64,000 nt of DNA. It comes from Roseovarius arcticus. Lineage in GTDB: Bacteria; Pseudomonadota; Alphaproteobacteria; Rhodobacterales; Rhodobacteraceae. The notes under the pieces were generated by a model, which searched no databases, was not told the DNA's origin, and saw nothing but the letters and a program-made list of their open reading frames with translations. The stretch is taken from positions 3,100,001 to 3,164,000 of the forward strand of contig NZ_SZZN01000001.1 in NCBI RefSeq assembly GCF_006125015.1, written 5' to 3'. The translations under genes were made by a program, and so were the position numbers. This document shows positions 26,883 through 36,294 of the stretch, piece after piece; within the stretch, counting starts at the first letter, position 1; each line of letters begins with the position of its first letter.

Positions 26883-28706
26883 TCAGTGCGGATCCTCGAT
26901 CGGGACCGTAAACCAAAAAATTGTCTTGCCGCCCTCATGGCTATCGAAACCGATGGTGCCACCGGTCTGCTCCACGATCTGTTTCGTGATATTAAGCCCA
27001 ACGCCGGTCCCTCCCCTTGCACGTGTGGCCGCAGACGAGGCCTGCGAGAAGGGCTTGAATATATCATCGCGGAACGAGTCTGGTATGCCATCGCCGTCAT
27101 TGGCAACCGATATCCGGACTGTTCTCGATTGCTCTTCGACCGTCACGTCGATCATGCTGCCCCTGTCAGCGAACTTGGCCGCGTTGGAGAGAAGGTTCGT
27201 AATAACTTGCTGAAACCGCTTAGGGTCAACAAATCCCGTCAAAGATCGATCCGGGCAAATGATATTAAATCGAACCCCAAATCTATCTGCCGAGGCAAGA
27301 TTGGCCATCGTAGCTTCTTCGACCAATCCAATGATGCACTGGCGCGACGGCGAGAAGCGCATTTGCCGGGCAGAGAATTTCTCAAAATCCAGAATGTCAT
27401 CGACGAGCGCGTGCAGGCGCTTACCATTCTCCTGTGCGATGAATAGCAGTCTTTGCGCACCGTCCGATAAGGGCTCACTATCCATCGTCGACAGGAGTGT
27501 TAGCGAACCCAGCACGGACGTCAGCGGCGTTCGCAGCTCATGGCTGACAGTCGCCACGAACTCGCTTCTCAGTTCGTTTAATCGACGTTGTTCGGTCACA
27601 TCGACGATCTGTGATATGAAATGGTCAGGCATCCCGTCCGCGTCTTTGACTATTCCAACGCTGAGCAGTCCCCACATAACGGCGCCGTTGGACCTGATAT
27701 AACGCTTCTCGGTCTGGTAGGATCGAGCATTGCCTTCCTTGAGATGATCGAGCTTGATCAGACCGCTGTCCAGATCATCGGGGTGGGTCAGCGACTGAAA
27801 GTTTGTTTTCAGCAGTTCCTCTTCCGAATATCCGAGAAGATCGCAAAGAGCCCGATTTGCACCAAGCCATTGGCCGTCGAGACCGACAATCGCCTTGCCG
27901 ACGGTCGCATTATCGAAGGCCGATCTGAACTGTTCGACGCTTCTGCGCAGATCGTTTTCAGCTGTCTTTCGTTCTGTGATGTCCGTCATCGCACCAATGA
28001 CACGGATCACCTTGCCATCTTGGTCCCGTCTGGCGACAGCAACATCTGTCTGCATCCAGCGCCACCGCGATCCATTTTTTGATCGAAGGCGATATTCGCA
28101 ACTGGCACGCTCACTAATATCTTCCAGGCAGATACGGATAGGCTCCAACGCCGCTGCGAGATCATCTGGATGCACACGTTCGCGCCACTCCACTTGGACG
28201 TCGACCTCGTCGGTCGGATCCAACTCAAGCAATTCCCGCCAGATGTCTGAAACGATCACCGTCTCTGTCAGGGGGGTGTACTCAAAGACCCCAATCCGCG
28301 CGCCTTTGATCGCATTGTTGGCACGCGTCAGTTCGTTTCTGGCTAGGCAAGCTGCGTCCCTCTCGTCGGTAATGTCTCGCAGGACCAGCGCATGTTGAAG
28401 TCCTTGTATCGCGTCGTTCGAGGCTGTCATGTGCACCGCAAGCGGGATCGGACTGCCGCACTTCCTTGTTCCGAGCATGTCCTTGATGTTCGCGTTGCTC
28501 GCAGGCGCTTTGATATGGGCGTTGAGTTCCGCCACGGAGGCAACTGGCAAAACCAAGGAGGAAGCCCGACCTATCAGATCGTCGCCACCATACCCAAACA
28601 GGCGATGCGTCGCATCATTGCAGTACTGAATTGTGCCGTCTGGCCCAATAATCATCAGCGGGACCTGCATATGTCTAAACGCATGTATGATCGACGCGTC
28701 GTCCAT
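26883..28706 (-). CDS. Triple-PAS sensor histidine kinase
   Basis: A 607-residue soluble kinase. Three PAS domains follow one another (about 5-120, 130-255, 260-385), with RDITDERDA, GAMTDITERK and SQIVDVTEQR at their C-terminal ends, then a HisKA dimerisation helix with SHELRTPL and an ATPase domain with N-box NLLSNAAKF, DGDGIPD and GTGVGLNI. The ATG at 28706 follows AAGGA; a longer frame to 28847 looks spurious. No membrane helix is present, so it should sense a cytoplasmic signal such as redox, light or a ligand. It has no receiver domain; the two neighbouring regulators are the obvious partners. Confidence 0.92.
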   Translation of the reverse strand: MDDASIIHAFRHMQVPLMIIGPDGTIQYCNDATHRLFGYGGDDLIGRASSLVLPVASVAELNAHIKAPASNANIKDMLGTRKCGSPIPLAVHMTASNDAIQGLQHALVLRDITDERDAACLARNELTRANNAIKGARIGVFEYTPLTETVIVSDIWRELLELDPTDEVDVQVEWRERVHPDDLAAALEPIRICLEDISERASCEYRLRSKNGSRWRWMQTDVAVARRDQDGKVIRVIGAMTDITERKTAENDLRRSVEQFRSAFDNATVGKAIVGLDGQWLGANRALCDLLGYSEEELLKTNFQSLTHPDDLDSGLIKLDHLKEGNARSYQTEKRYIRSNGAVMWGLLSVGIVKDADGMPDHFISQIVDVTEQRRLNELRSEFVATVSHELRTPLTSVLGSLTLLSTMDSEPLSDGAQRLLFIAQENGKRLHALVDDILDFEKFSARQMRFSPSRQCIIGLVEEATMANLASADRFGVRFNIICPDRSLTGFVDPKRFQQVITNLLSNAAKFADRGSMIDVTVEEQSRTVRISVANDGDGIPDSFRDDIFKPFSQASSAATRARGGTGVGLNITKQIVEQTGGTIGFDSHEGGKTIFWFTVPIEDPH

Positions 28707-29048
28707 CTTGATAGATCCTTGTTTCCGCAAAGCATTCCGTCGCCGGTTTGAAAACACTCTAGCGACCTCGCGCCCAGACCCAAGCGCATTGTCAAAACGA
28801 TGACCTTGAATGGCTTTTGCAAACAATCTGTGGTGCCGAAACCCCATTGCTGCTCAAAAAGTCTACTGCGCCCCCGCGTAAGCCACAATTTCGCCATGAG
28901 GTTGAAGCACACATTTCTCTAGGTTGTTGTTTCCGCAATCCTGAAAAGGGGAAATTAGCAACAAAGACGAGGCGTTGATGAGATTCGCAATTGCATCACT
29001 CCCCTCTAGGTTGTTTGTTGAGTTGGCCGCATCGTTGGAGATACACGC
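28707..29048. other. 342 bp divergent gap between kinase and membrane regulator genes
   Basis: This holds the promoters of the leftward kinase and the rightward regulator. No gene or clear operator is seen. The regulator ATG is preceded by GGAGATACACGC. Confidence 0.5.
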
Positions 29049-30293
29049 ATGGTAGTTGGATACATTCTGGTCGGCAGCGTTGCGGGTTTGATTGCATCCT
29101 TTGTTGCCCTTCTTTTCGGGGCCTCGTTCTGGCTTGCGTTCGGTCTCTACGTTTTGATTGGCTCTGCCACTCTGGTTCTGCTTCCACTAACGATAATGCT
29201 GGTCGGACACCTCGCCAATCGCGGCAAGGACCGAGCCGCGACTGGTCCTAGAGATCAGCAAGGCGATGCGCCATTGGTCAACCCTTCGTCAGACCAGACG
29301 ATTGGCGAAAATCAAGCTCCAATGAGAATTCTCGCGGTTGATGACGAGCCGTTCATTCTAGAACTCATACCGATGATCTCAGCGAAGGCGGGATTTTCTG
29401 CGGTAACACCCGCTGCATCCGGCGAAGAAGCTTTGAGGCTGCTTGCCAAAGGCGATGCGATTTTCGACTGTCTGTTGATCGATATCAGCATGCCTGGCAT
29501 GGACGGTATCGAGCTTTGTCGACGGGTTCGGCAGATGCCCCAGTACCGCCATACGCCGATTGTCATGCTTACCGCGATGCGGGACATGCAGAACATGGGC
29601 GACGCCTACAGGGCCGGAGCGACCGATTACGCAACCAAACCTTTCGATATCGAAGAACTGGGAACGCGTCTGCAACTGGCGCAGGAGGCGATCCACACTC
29701 GGACCGCGATCAATACTACAAGGCATGCAAATTCGAACGCCAGTCGTCGGGATCAGATACCCAAAACCAACTTTGAGCTGCCTCAAAGATTGCAGGTCCA
29801 AGGCATGGGAAGCCTTGTCGATCTCACTGCCCTGTCGAATTATTTGACCCAGTTGCCTCGTAAAGACGTCGTCGATGTCCAGATGTTCGGTATTAGTATC
29901 GATGAGATCGAGGCGGTCCACGCCCGATATTCAACTGAGCAGCTTGTGACATTACTTGAAGATCTTGCGTCGGCTGCCAACGAATGTTTCGGTGCTGATA
30001 GAACTGTCATGGCCTACACCAAAGACGCGATACTTCTGATCGCGACTGACTCTGCCAACCTGCCGACTGTGAGCAGTATCGAGTTCAACATCGAAGGGCG
30101 ACTTAAGAGCACCATCTCCAGCTATGATATAGGAGAAGTCTCAGCAATAGGCGTCTCGGTTGGCGGACCAGCACGGGCGCAAGGCGAAAAGGCAGACCGT
30201 GCCGAGATAACCACAGGCTACGTGATCGCCCTTACTGAAAACAGAGCTTTGGACAAACAAGGTCGACGAGTTGCCGGACTGTTTAGTCGCTAG
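29049..30293 (+). CDS. Membrane-anchored response regulator with degenerate GGDEF-like domain
   Basis: The 414-residue product starts with two hydrophobic helices (about 5-27 and 29-54), then a polar linker, then a receiver domain beginning near residue 92 with phosphoacceptor Asp145 (LLIDISMPG) and ATKPF. The C-terminal part is paralogous to that of the regulator at 25842 (both share LxNYLTQL), but the GGDEF position reads AYTKDAILLIA, so it is also inactive as a cyclase. Membrane anchoring of a response regulator is unusual and suggests that it acts on a membrane partner, not on DNA. Histidine kinase at 26883 is the likely phosphodonor. Confidence 0.83.
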   Translation: MVVGYILVGSVAGLIASFVALLFGASFWLAFGLYVLIGSATLVLLPLTIMLVGHLANRGKDRAATGPRDQQGDAPLVNPSSDQTIGENQAPMRILAVDDEPFILELIPMISAKAGFSAVTPAASGEEALRLLAKGDAIFDCLLIDISMPGMDGIELCRRVRQMPQYRHTPIVMLTAMRDMQNMGDAYRAGATDYATKPFDIEELGTRLQLAQEAIHTRTAINTTRHANSNASRRDQIPKTNFELPQRLQVQGMGSLVDLTALSNYLTQLPRKDVVDVQMFGISIDEIEAVHARYSTEQLVTLLEDLASAANECFGADRTVMAYTKDAILLIATDSANLPTVSSIEFNIEGRLKSTISSYDIGEVSAIGVSVGGPARAQGEKADRAEITTGYVIALTENRALDKQGRRVAGLFSR

Positions 30294-30589
30294 CCGTCAG
30301 GGCAGCGCATTGAAAACGCGCCACAATCAGCATCACTCCCAGCACATGTCGGCGAGTACATCACGGCTCACAGCTTGCCTCGGTGCGACGCTCGAAGCGC
30401 TGCGGTTTAGCTTGGCCCGTGCCACCAGTAATCGCTGATTCATTCTACCCTTTGAGAATGGCACGCAACCGTCCGGCCTATGGGCTGAGCCGCCCAACTT
30501 TAGCTGGACTTTCAACCTATAGTAGAACTCTTCATGCCTTTAATGTAGTGTAGCTTGATATCTAACACCTCGCCCGGAAAGGTTAAAAT
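30294..30589. other. 296 bp gap, nothing recognised
   Basis: No gene is evident. The stretch should contain the promoter for the oxidoreductase-fold/kinase pair; TATAGT near 30522 is a possible -10 element. Confidence 0.4.
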
Positions 30590-31069
30590 ATGAGAGAAAA
30601 GTTGCTTCATTTAGCTCGTAATACATTGGCAATGCTCTTCCTTGCACTGCCTACTGTGAGTTATGCTGAGGGTCTGCTTACGGTAACTACCGATGGCGCG
30701 TCTGAGTCGCTGAGCCTGGATGATTTGCTCGCCATGCCGCAATCCACGGTCATAACTAAAAATGACTATGTAGATGATACCACGGAGTTTTCTGGCCCAG
30801 CACTAAAAGACTTGCTGGTAAGGTACGACATAGGCCCAGACGAGACACTGACCCTGCGCGCGATAAATGACTTCTCTGTCAGCGTACCGGCTGCCGACGC
30901 CTACCAGTACAATGTAATCTTGGCCCTTTTCAGTAACGGGGAAAAATTGACAACACGGGACAAAGGCCCAATCTGGGTCATCTATCCCATGAGCGATCAC
31001 GAAGAGCTGCGCGATGATAGCTACAACAGCCGAATAATTTGGCAACTGACAAGCATCACTGCCGAATGA
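30590..31069 (+). CDS. Small periplasmic molybdopterin-oxidoreductase-fold protein lacking the metal-ligand cysteine
   Basis: A 159-residue exported protein with signal peptide (about 1-26, ending VSYAEG). The mature part resembles the sulfite-oxidase/MsrP fold: VTTDGASESLSLDDLLAMPQ, EFSGPALKDLLVRYDI, and WVIYPMSDHEEL. The chain has no cysteine at all, so the residue that binds molybdenum in true enzymes is absent. It is likely a ligand-binding or sensory relative. The stop overlaps the start of the next gene (ATGA), coupling it to a membrane histidine kinase; sensing for that kinase is the best inference. Ribosome site AAAGG. Confidence 0.82.
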   Translation: MREKLLHLARNTLAMLFLALPTVSYAEGLLTVTTDGASESLSLDDLLAMPQSTVITKNDYVDDTTEFSGPALKDLLVRYDIGPDETLTLRAINDFSVSVPAADAYQYNVILALFSNGEKLTTRDKGPIWVIYPMSDHEELRDDSYNSRIIWQLTSITAE

Positions 31070-32469
31070 TCAAAGCTGGCAGCGCACTTCGAATTGCCCT
31101 TGCGCTTTTGTGTTTGGCTGCGGTCCTTTTGGGAGGCACCGTCATTTGGAAACTCAGCGACCGTGTATACCAAATCAGAACCGCTGAACAAAGTGACCCG
31201 TTATGGATCGCGTCAAAGCTACAATTCGAGCTTCTAAATTTTAACGCTGAACTAGCAGAATATGCCATCGGCGCACGATCGGCTGAGGAAGTGTCGACTC
31301 GGTTTGATATTCTATGGAGCAGACTCAACATCATGCAAGAAGGCAAGATGGCCGAGTTAATAAGTGAAGCTAATGTTGACCGGACTGCACTCGTTGAATT
31401 CGAGCGGGTGCTCGAGAAAGTTGATCCTCTGGTTCAATCGCTTCCTGAATCGGATATCTTAGGGCTCGACCGCCAAGTGGCGGCGAGGGAAATACTTGTA
31501 GAAATCGATCCATACAATCTAAAATTCAAACAGCTGTCCTTATCAATGGCACAGGAGCGATCCCGCATTCTATCGGAGTTTCGGAACGGCCTCCTATCGC
31601 TGTCGAATGCCGTTGCCTACTTGGGTATTGCTATTGTGGCACTCGCAAGCATCGTTGTTATCATACTCATAGCTGACCTTCGTTTGAGCAGACAAAAGTC
31701 GCGACAACTTCAAAACCTCGTTCTTGAGGTTGAGGCATCATCAAAAATGAAAGACAACTTTATGATTGTTGTCAGCCATGAGTTACGCACGCCTCTCACG
31801 TCGATCATTGGTGGGATCAGCCTTTTCAAGGCAAAGTTTGGAACGGGACTAGATGAGGGGGCGACTAAATTGATTGATATCGCTCACCGCAATTCAGAAC
31901 GACTACTAAGCCTGGTAAATGATATTCTGGATGCGCAATCTTTGAGCGAAGGAAAGATCAACCTCAAGAAGGAGTGTATGAACTTAAATTCAGTAATTAT
32001 AGCGACAGCCGAAGAGTGTGAAGTCTATGCTAGTGAACTTGGTGTCAAGTTCTCGGTCGCGCAACCCGGTGCAGAAGTGATCGTGAGTGCTGATGAGGCC
32101 CGTATTTCACAGGTTATAAGTAACCTACTCTCGAATGCGGCTAAATTCAGCCATGCTGGAGGGATCGTTGACATCAGCGCACGGCAGACTGGCTCTTGGA
32201 TACGGGTCGAGGTCACCGACTACGGAAAAGGGATGTTGCAAGCAGATCAAGCAAACCTATTCTCTCGTTTTCATCAGATTAACCCAGGAACAACGACCGC
32301 TCGAAAGAGCAGTGGTCTGGGTTTAAGCATTACAAAAAATTTAGTTGAAATGCATGGTGGAAAAGTTGGCGTTAACTCAGTCAAAGGTGAAGGTTCGACA
32401 TTTTGGTTTAGCTTGCCCGTTACCGATATCGCAATATCAGACAACGCCCGACTTCAAGACCGACCCTGA
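31066..32469 (+). CDS. Membrane sensor histidine kinase
   Basis: The 467-residue kinase has two membrane helices (about 7-27 and 180-205) enclosing a helical periplasmic domain of about 150 residues, then a coiled linker, HisKA with His238 in VVSHELRTPL, and the ATPase domain with NLLSNAAKF, DYGKGM and SSGLGLSI. The start ATG overlaps the preceding stop; an earlier start at 31039 would give a charged, unlikely lead. No regulator gene follows. Being co-translated with a periplasmic oxidoreductase-fold protein, it probably reads that protein's state, and may signal to one of the regulators at 25842 or 29049. Confidence 0.9.
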   Translation: MIKAGSALRIALALLCLAAVLLGGTVIWKLSDRVYQIRTAEQSDPLWIASKLQFELLNFNAELAEYAIGARSAEEVSTRFDILWSRLNIMQEGKMAELISEANVDRTALVEFERVLEKVDPLVQSLPESDILGLDRQVAAREILVEIDPYNLKFKQLSLSMAQERSRILSEFRNGLLSLSNAVAYLGIAIVALASIVVIILIADLRLSRQKSRQLQNLVLEVEASSKMKDNFMIVVSHELRTPLTSIIGGISLFKAKFGTGLDEGATKLIDIAHRNSERLLSLVNDILDAQSLSEGKINLKKECMNLNSVIIATAEECEVYASELGVKFSVAQPGAEVIVSADEARISQVISNLLSNAAKFSHAGGIVDISARQTGSWIRVEVTDYGKGMLQADQANLFSRFHQINPGTTTARKSSGLGLSITKNLVEMHGGKVGVNSVKGEGSTFWFSLPVTDIAISDNARLQDRP

Positions 32470-32493
32470 CTTTCGATCTACTTTCACTCTCGA

Positions 32494-33234
32494 CTATGCC
32501 GTGCGCTTAAATCTTTTTGGAATGCCTTCACTTGCCGATATGTAAGAGTTATCAATCTCCTGATAATCACCAGGGATATTTTTCAGAGCATTAATTAATG
32601 CGTAGTCATCTTCATACAGGTTTTTGATTTTGGTATCTGTTTCTCTAGATACCTCAATATCAAACTTTCTACTTTCGTTCCGATCTAATGGGGTGAAGAT
32701 CTCTTTAGTATCGGTAACTTCGTCAATCCACCTGTATACTTTCTGCAGTCCTCGCTCGAACAAAAAGACCTTCATGTTGGGTCCGATGAAATCGATTTGA
32801 GGTCTTATATGGTTGTCGCAGACGCGCGAATCCCTTTGATACTTCATAAAAACATGATCGACCCACTCGTCGAAGGTACCTTGAAATTCTTCATTCCAAT
32901 CCAGCTCTACCTTCATTCCCTCGGACAAGCTCAGGCGCCCCGAAATTGGGTTTTGGCTGCTATGCCTTGTGACTCGATAACGATATTCGCTTAATAGTCT
33001 GGCTAGCGGATCGCGCATTATTGCGAATGACTCATCAGCGAAACCTTCGGGTATAAGCGCTCTGCTGACGTCGAACTCCAGATGCTGTGGCGTTGACTGA
33101 GCCCAGGCTAGCTGCTCTCGTGAGTAAAGCGCGATGTCCCCCTTTTTCCTCATATAATCAGTAACACCAGCCCCGCCAGTCTTCGGAATATGAACTAAGT
33201 GTAGGAGGTAATTATTTATTCTGGCGAGTGGCAA
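32494..33234 (-). CDS. Sulfotransferase family protein
   Basis: The 246-residue protein carries PAPS-binding elements of the sulfotransferase-2-like family: LVHIPKTGG (5'-phosphosulfate loop, about 12-20) and FAIMRDPLARLLSEYRY (3'-phosphate site). Later CDNHIRPQIDF and EIFTPLDRNES fit the family. It probably sulfates a surface glycan or another extracellular acceptor. The gene is AT-richer than its surroundings and isolated, convergent with the kinase gene only 24 bp away, so it may be a recent arrival. The acceptor is unknown. Confidence 0.82.
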   Translation of the reverse strand: MPLARINNYLLHLVHIPKTGGAGVTDYMRKKGDIALYSREQLAWAQSTPQHLEFDVSRALIPEGFADESFAIMRDPLARLLSEYRYRVTRHSSQNPISGRLSLSEGMKVELDWNEEFQGTFDEWVDHVFMKYQRDSRVCDNHIRPQIDFIGPNMKVFLFERGLQKVYRWIDEVTDTKEIFTPLDRNESRKFDIEVSRETDTKIKNLYEDDYALINALKNIPGDYQEIDNSYISASEGIPKRFKRTA

Positions 33235-33657
33235 GGATTCAGCCTTCTTTGAAAAGCAACTTGAGGGTAAAACTCAGCTGGATTTGGATTAAACATGCTT
33301 GCCACGGCAGTGAAACGCGTAATCTAACGATCATGCATCACCCATCGCCATCCAACCACGCTAGCAACCTTAGGTTGTACTGAATGTCGTTCAAGATCAA
33401 CCCCGTTTGATCAGGCGTCGGTTACTTAGTTTTATAAATGTATTCTAAGTGGGCTTCCGGAACGTTTGAAGTCGGCAGGGCCGGTTTCCAAGACACTAAA
33501 CGCGACCCAGCTTCCTCGACGATACCGATACGTAACGCCGCCCCCGATTTATAATTAGTGAAGCCCACACTATTCCCGGCACCACCCTTGTACGCTTTTC
33601 CATGGAACACCTCAGCAGTTACGCCCCCCAATCAAACCCGATCGGGCAGCCTGAAAA
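33235..33657. other. 423 bp gap with a doubtful small ORF
   Basis: A minus-strand frame at 33422-33631 (TTG start, 69 codons, SVGFTNYKSGAALRIGIVEE inside) is open but directly preceded by a stop, lacks a good ribosome site, and matches nothing I know. It could be the end of a decayed secreted protein. No other feature is seen. Confidence 0.35.
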
Positions 33658-34293
33658 CTACGTCGGCAAGTTCGCCAGTATTTCTTGGGTAAGGGCCGCA
33701 ACTTCTTCCGCCGCAGGGCCCTTAGGCGCTGCGTCCTGCACGCCTTGACCTCGGCCCAAGGTCTCAGCGTAGAGTATTCTATTCGCCAAGGTCGCTTGCG
33801 CTAGTCCGGCGTCGATTTTAGCGGCCTCTTCGGCGATCTCAGCGCCTAAACGCGTCCCGACGCGGGTCCGGTTCAAGACGAGCATCGCCGGAGTGCCTGC
33901 CCTCCGCGCGAGATCAAGCACACTCTCTGTTGCCCACAAGTCCACGTGGCTGGTTGCCACAGGAACCAGCACCAGCGCGGCTTTGCGCAGCGCCGGTCGC
34001 AGATCGCTGTCTGCTTTGGGGGGCGTGTCCACCAGAACAAAATCATACGCATCAGCCAGCTTGCCAGCCTCATAATCGACCCCCCAAGCGGAGGAGGTGG
34101 AGAATTCCAAGCCAGGGTCAGACATCAACTCCCGGCGGGTCATGAACCATCGCCCAAGGCTACCCTGAGGATCTGTGTCGATGAGAGCAACACTATGCCC
34201 TAACGCCGCAAGAGCTACGGCGAGGTTCGCAGTCAACGTGGTCTTGCCACTGCCGCCCTTTTGCTGTGCAACTGTGATTACCGTGCCGCTCAT
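33658..34293 (-). CDS. Orphan ParA-family ATPase
   Basis: The 211-residue P-loop ATPase has the deviant Walker [12 protein letters not shown] at about 9-19, [11 protein letters not shown], and [10 protein letters not shown] as Walker B region. It is shorter than chromosomal ParA (no N-terminal helix-turn-helix), like plasmid Ib-type ParA, ParC or positioning proteins for cargo such as chemoreceptors or carboxysomes. The ATG at 34293 has GGAGG; the longer frame to 34479 overlaps a palindrome and is unlikely. No parB, cargo gene or plasmid replication gene is near, so the cargo is unknown. Confidence 0.92.
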   Translation of the reverse strand: MSGTVITVAQQKGGSGKTTLTANLAVALAALGHSVALIDTDPQGSLGRWFMTRRELMSDPGLEFSTSSAWGVDYEAGKLADAYDFVLVDTPPKADSDLRPALRKAALVLVPVATSHVDLWATESVLDLARRAGTPAMLVLNRTRVGTRLGAEIAEEAAKIDAGLAQATLANRILYAETLGRGQGVQDAAPKGPAAEEVAALTQEILANLPT

Positions 34294-34315
34294 GTCTACC
34301 TCCACCAAGAAGTGC

Positions 34316-34332
34316 TGCAATGCAGCATTGCA
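34316..34332. promoter_or_regulatory. Perfect palindrome TGCAATGC-A-GCATTGCA upstream of the ParA gene
   Basis: Eight-base arms around one central A lie 23 bp before the ParA start codon. Position fits an operator (autorepression) or a centromere-like site for a partner protein. Confidence 0.5.
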
Positions 34333-34666
34333 CAGGCAGCGACAAATTGCACTAGCCAAACCGCATACGAGAGCGTCCTTCGGGGAGGTGAAGGCTGATT
34401 GCATGGCCAGCATTTCAACGACCCGCCAGCTGGATGATTGTCGCTCTGCTGACCCACGCAATCCCGGCTCGCGCAGCAATCGCGATGTACGTGGTAATTC
34501 AAGCGCCGCTGAATGACCCTAGATCAGTCCCTTGAAAGAAGTTTAACCAAACTAAGCGTCCACCTCTGAACTGACGCGTCTTTTGCCAGGCCCAACTCTC
34601 AAACGAGTTTCGCAAATCGCCAGTAACACGGCTGCGTTTCTCAGCGGAGCTACTGGCGCTGCCTCT
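34333..34666. other. 334 bp gap upstream of the ParA gene
   Basis: It separates the ParA gene from the end of the COG4705 gene, all leftward. It must contain the ParA promoter. I see no gene in it. Confidence 0.45.
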
Positions 34667-35482
34667 CTAACGCTCAGCGAGCGTTTCTTCACCCCGATGG
34701 CTCATGGAAATCCACGCCACGATACCGATGATAACCGCAAGAAAAATCGCGCTGGTCAGGATTGTTCCCAGCCCCAGTCCGCCATAATCGGCAGGTTGCG
34801 ACAGCAGGTCCCCAAAGGATGCGCCCAAAGGCCGGGTAAAGATATAGGCGATCCAGAACGCCCAGATCCCGTCGAGCTTCAGGACGTAGTAGCCGAAGGT
34901 AATCGAGGCGATGATCATGCCAAAGAGGATGCCGGTCGCCATATATCCCAGGCCGAAATGCTCGGCCACAAGATCGCCAGCGGCGGTACCCAAAGCGAAG
35001 GTGAAGAGGATTGCCAGCCAATAGAACGCTTCGCGACGCGTGGTGAAGATCGAATGGATCGACAGGGTTTTCTCGTACGCGAACCAGACCGCAAAGGTGG
35101 CGGCGAGCGCAGAAGTGAAAAAGATCGTCGTTGCCATCAATGACACGCCGAAATTATCGACGAGGTTATCGGTAACGAGGGTGCCCACAATGCTGATCAA
35201 CACAACCGCGAGCCAATAGGACCACGGAACATAGCGGTGCTGGCGAAACTGCGTTGTCAGCGCGATGCCAAGAATCGCCGCCATCAAAAGCGATGTGGCC
35301 GTCAGGCCAAGGCCAAGGTTAACGGCCAGAAAGTCAGCCGCCGTCTCGCCCATGGTCACGGCCATCAATTTAATCAGCCAAAATTCAGTCGTGACGGCCG
35401 GAACACGGTTGTGGGCCCGAGTTGATGGTAGCGAGATCCGTGGATTGCCGGAGGCGCTTGCGACGCCGGATACTTGGGTCAT
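34667..35482 (-). CDS. COG4705 family integral membrane protein
   Basis: A 271-residue inner-membrane protein with about eight helices arranged as repeats. Each repeat unit carries acidic/amide signatures such as TMGETAADFLAVNLGLG, GTLVTDNLVDNFGV, GTAAGDLVAEHFGLGY and PLGASFGDLLSQPADY, typical for the COG4705 family of uncharacterised membrane-anchored proteins. The ATG at 35482 has AGGAA; an upstream GTG at 35509 overlaps the previous stop. It is the last gene of a leftward envelope operon starting with the DedA-PAP2-LssY gene. The repeated buried acids suggest metal or cation binding, but function is unknown. Confidence 0.88.
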   Translation of the reverse strand: MTQVSGVASASGNPRISLPSTRAHNRVPAVTTEFWLIKLMAVTMGETAADFLAVNLGLGLTATSLLMAAILGIALTTQFRQHRYVPWSYWLAVVLISIVGTLVTDNLVDNFGVSLMATTIFFTSALAATFAVWFAYEKTLSIHSIFTTRREAFYWLAILFTFALGTAAGDLVAEHFGLGYMATGILFGMIIASITFGYYVLKLDGIWAFWIAYIFTRPLGASFGDLLSQPADYGGLGLGTILTSAIFLAVIIGIVAWISMSHRGEETLAER

Positions 35483-35505
35483 AGGATCGTTCCTCAAATT
35501 AGGGG

Positions 35506-36150
35506 TCACTTGCGCATCAGGGCGATGCCCTGAGCGAAAAACTCATCTGCGCGGGCATCATCGTCGGCGTTGCAACGCTCAAGGCCCTTGGACTGAAACG
35601 TATCGGCGGTCGCACCATCCGCGCCTGAGAGGTTGGCACTCGCGCGGGCCGCCTTGAAGGTGGTGTGCATCAATTCGCAAGGAAGGGGGCGACCACTTGC
35701 GTCGGTGACGTCGGCACCAGCGATCTGGCGGATCGCGCCCAATGCAACATCCCCGCCAGACGGATCGCCCAACTTGGTCTGGAGTATTGTCAGAACCCGG
35801 CTTGCCTCGGCGGGATCAGTGGCCTTCGCGCGGAGCGCCGACAGGGCGGCATCTATGGCGCCGTCGACATTGCCCCACGCGGCCGTATTGATCGGGCGCA
35901 AGGTTTTTTGCGCCTCATCCCACGCGGTCTCAAGGTCCGTGATCCGCTTTTCAGCGGCGACGAGGTCATCAGACGCGACGATGGATTGCATATCAGCCAC
36001 GATTGTCTGAAAGGGGGCCATGTCCCCAAGGGACGGGGTGGTTGCCGTGGCAACCGTCTGTGGCGCCGGGGTAGCGGTCATGGAATAGACAGCGCTGAAC
36101 GCGCCGACCGGAATAGCGATGAGCGCAGCGCTCAGAAGCAGGTTTCTCAT
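35506..36150 (-). CDS. Exported helical protein of unknown function
   Basis: The 214-residue product starts with an export signal (RNLLLSAALIAIPVGAFSAVYS) and continues as a largely helical periplasmic protein. Two cysteines (LPCELMHTTF and LERCNADDD) may form a disulfide. The family occurs with COG4705, PepSY and two-component genes in alphaproteobacteria, which agrees with the context here. The ATG at 36150 follows GAGAGGA; a longer frame to 36273 lacks a signal and is unlikely. It ends 23 bases before the next ATG. Confidence 0.72.
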   Translation of the reverse strand: MRNLLLSAALIAIPVGAFSAVYSMTATPAPQTVATATTPSLGDMAPFQTIVADMQSIVASDDLVAAEKRITDLETAWDEAQKTLRPINTAAWGNVDGAIDAALSALRAKATDPAEASRVLTILQTKLGDPSGGDVALGAIRQIAGADVTDASGRPLPCELMHTTFKAARASANLSGADGATADTFQSKGLERCNADDDARADEFFAQGIALMRK

Positions 36151-36294
36151 GGTCAGTCCTCTCTCGCCGGACGGTCCGGCGGCTTTCGGCGCGAAGGCAA
36201 ATCCTGCGTCCGAAGGTCTGATCCTAGAGCCCGCAGGCTGCCGGGGCGTGTCGGCCAGATTACATCTGCGCAATCTGTGGCTTGTGAGGGGTGT

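Noticed and set aside
33422..33631. 69-codon minus-strand frame
   Set aside because: TTG start directly after a stop, no ribosome site and no similarity; evidence too weak for a gene.
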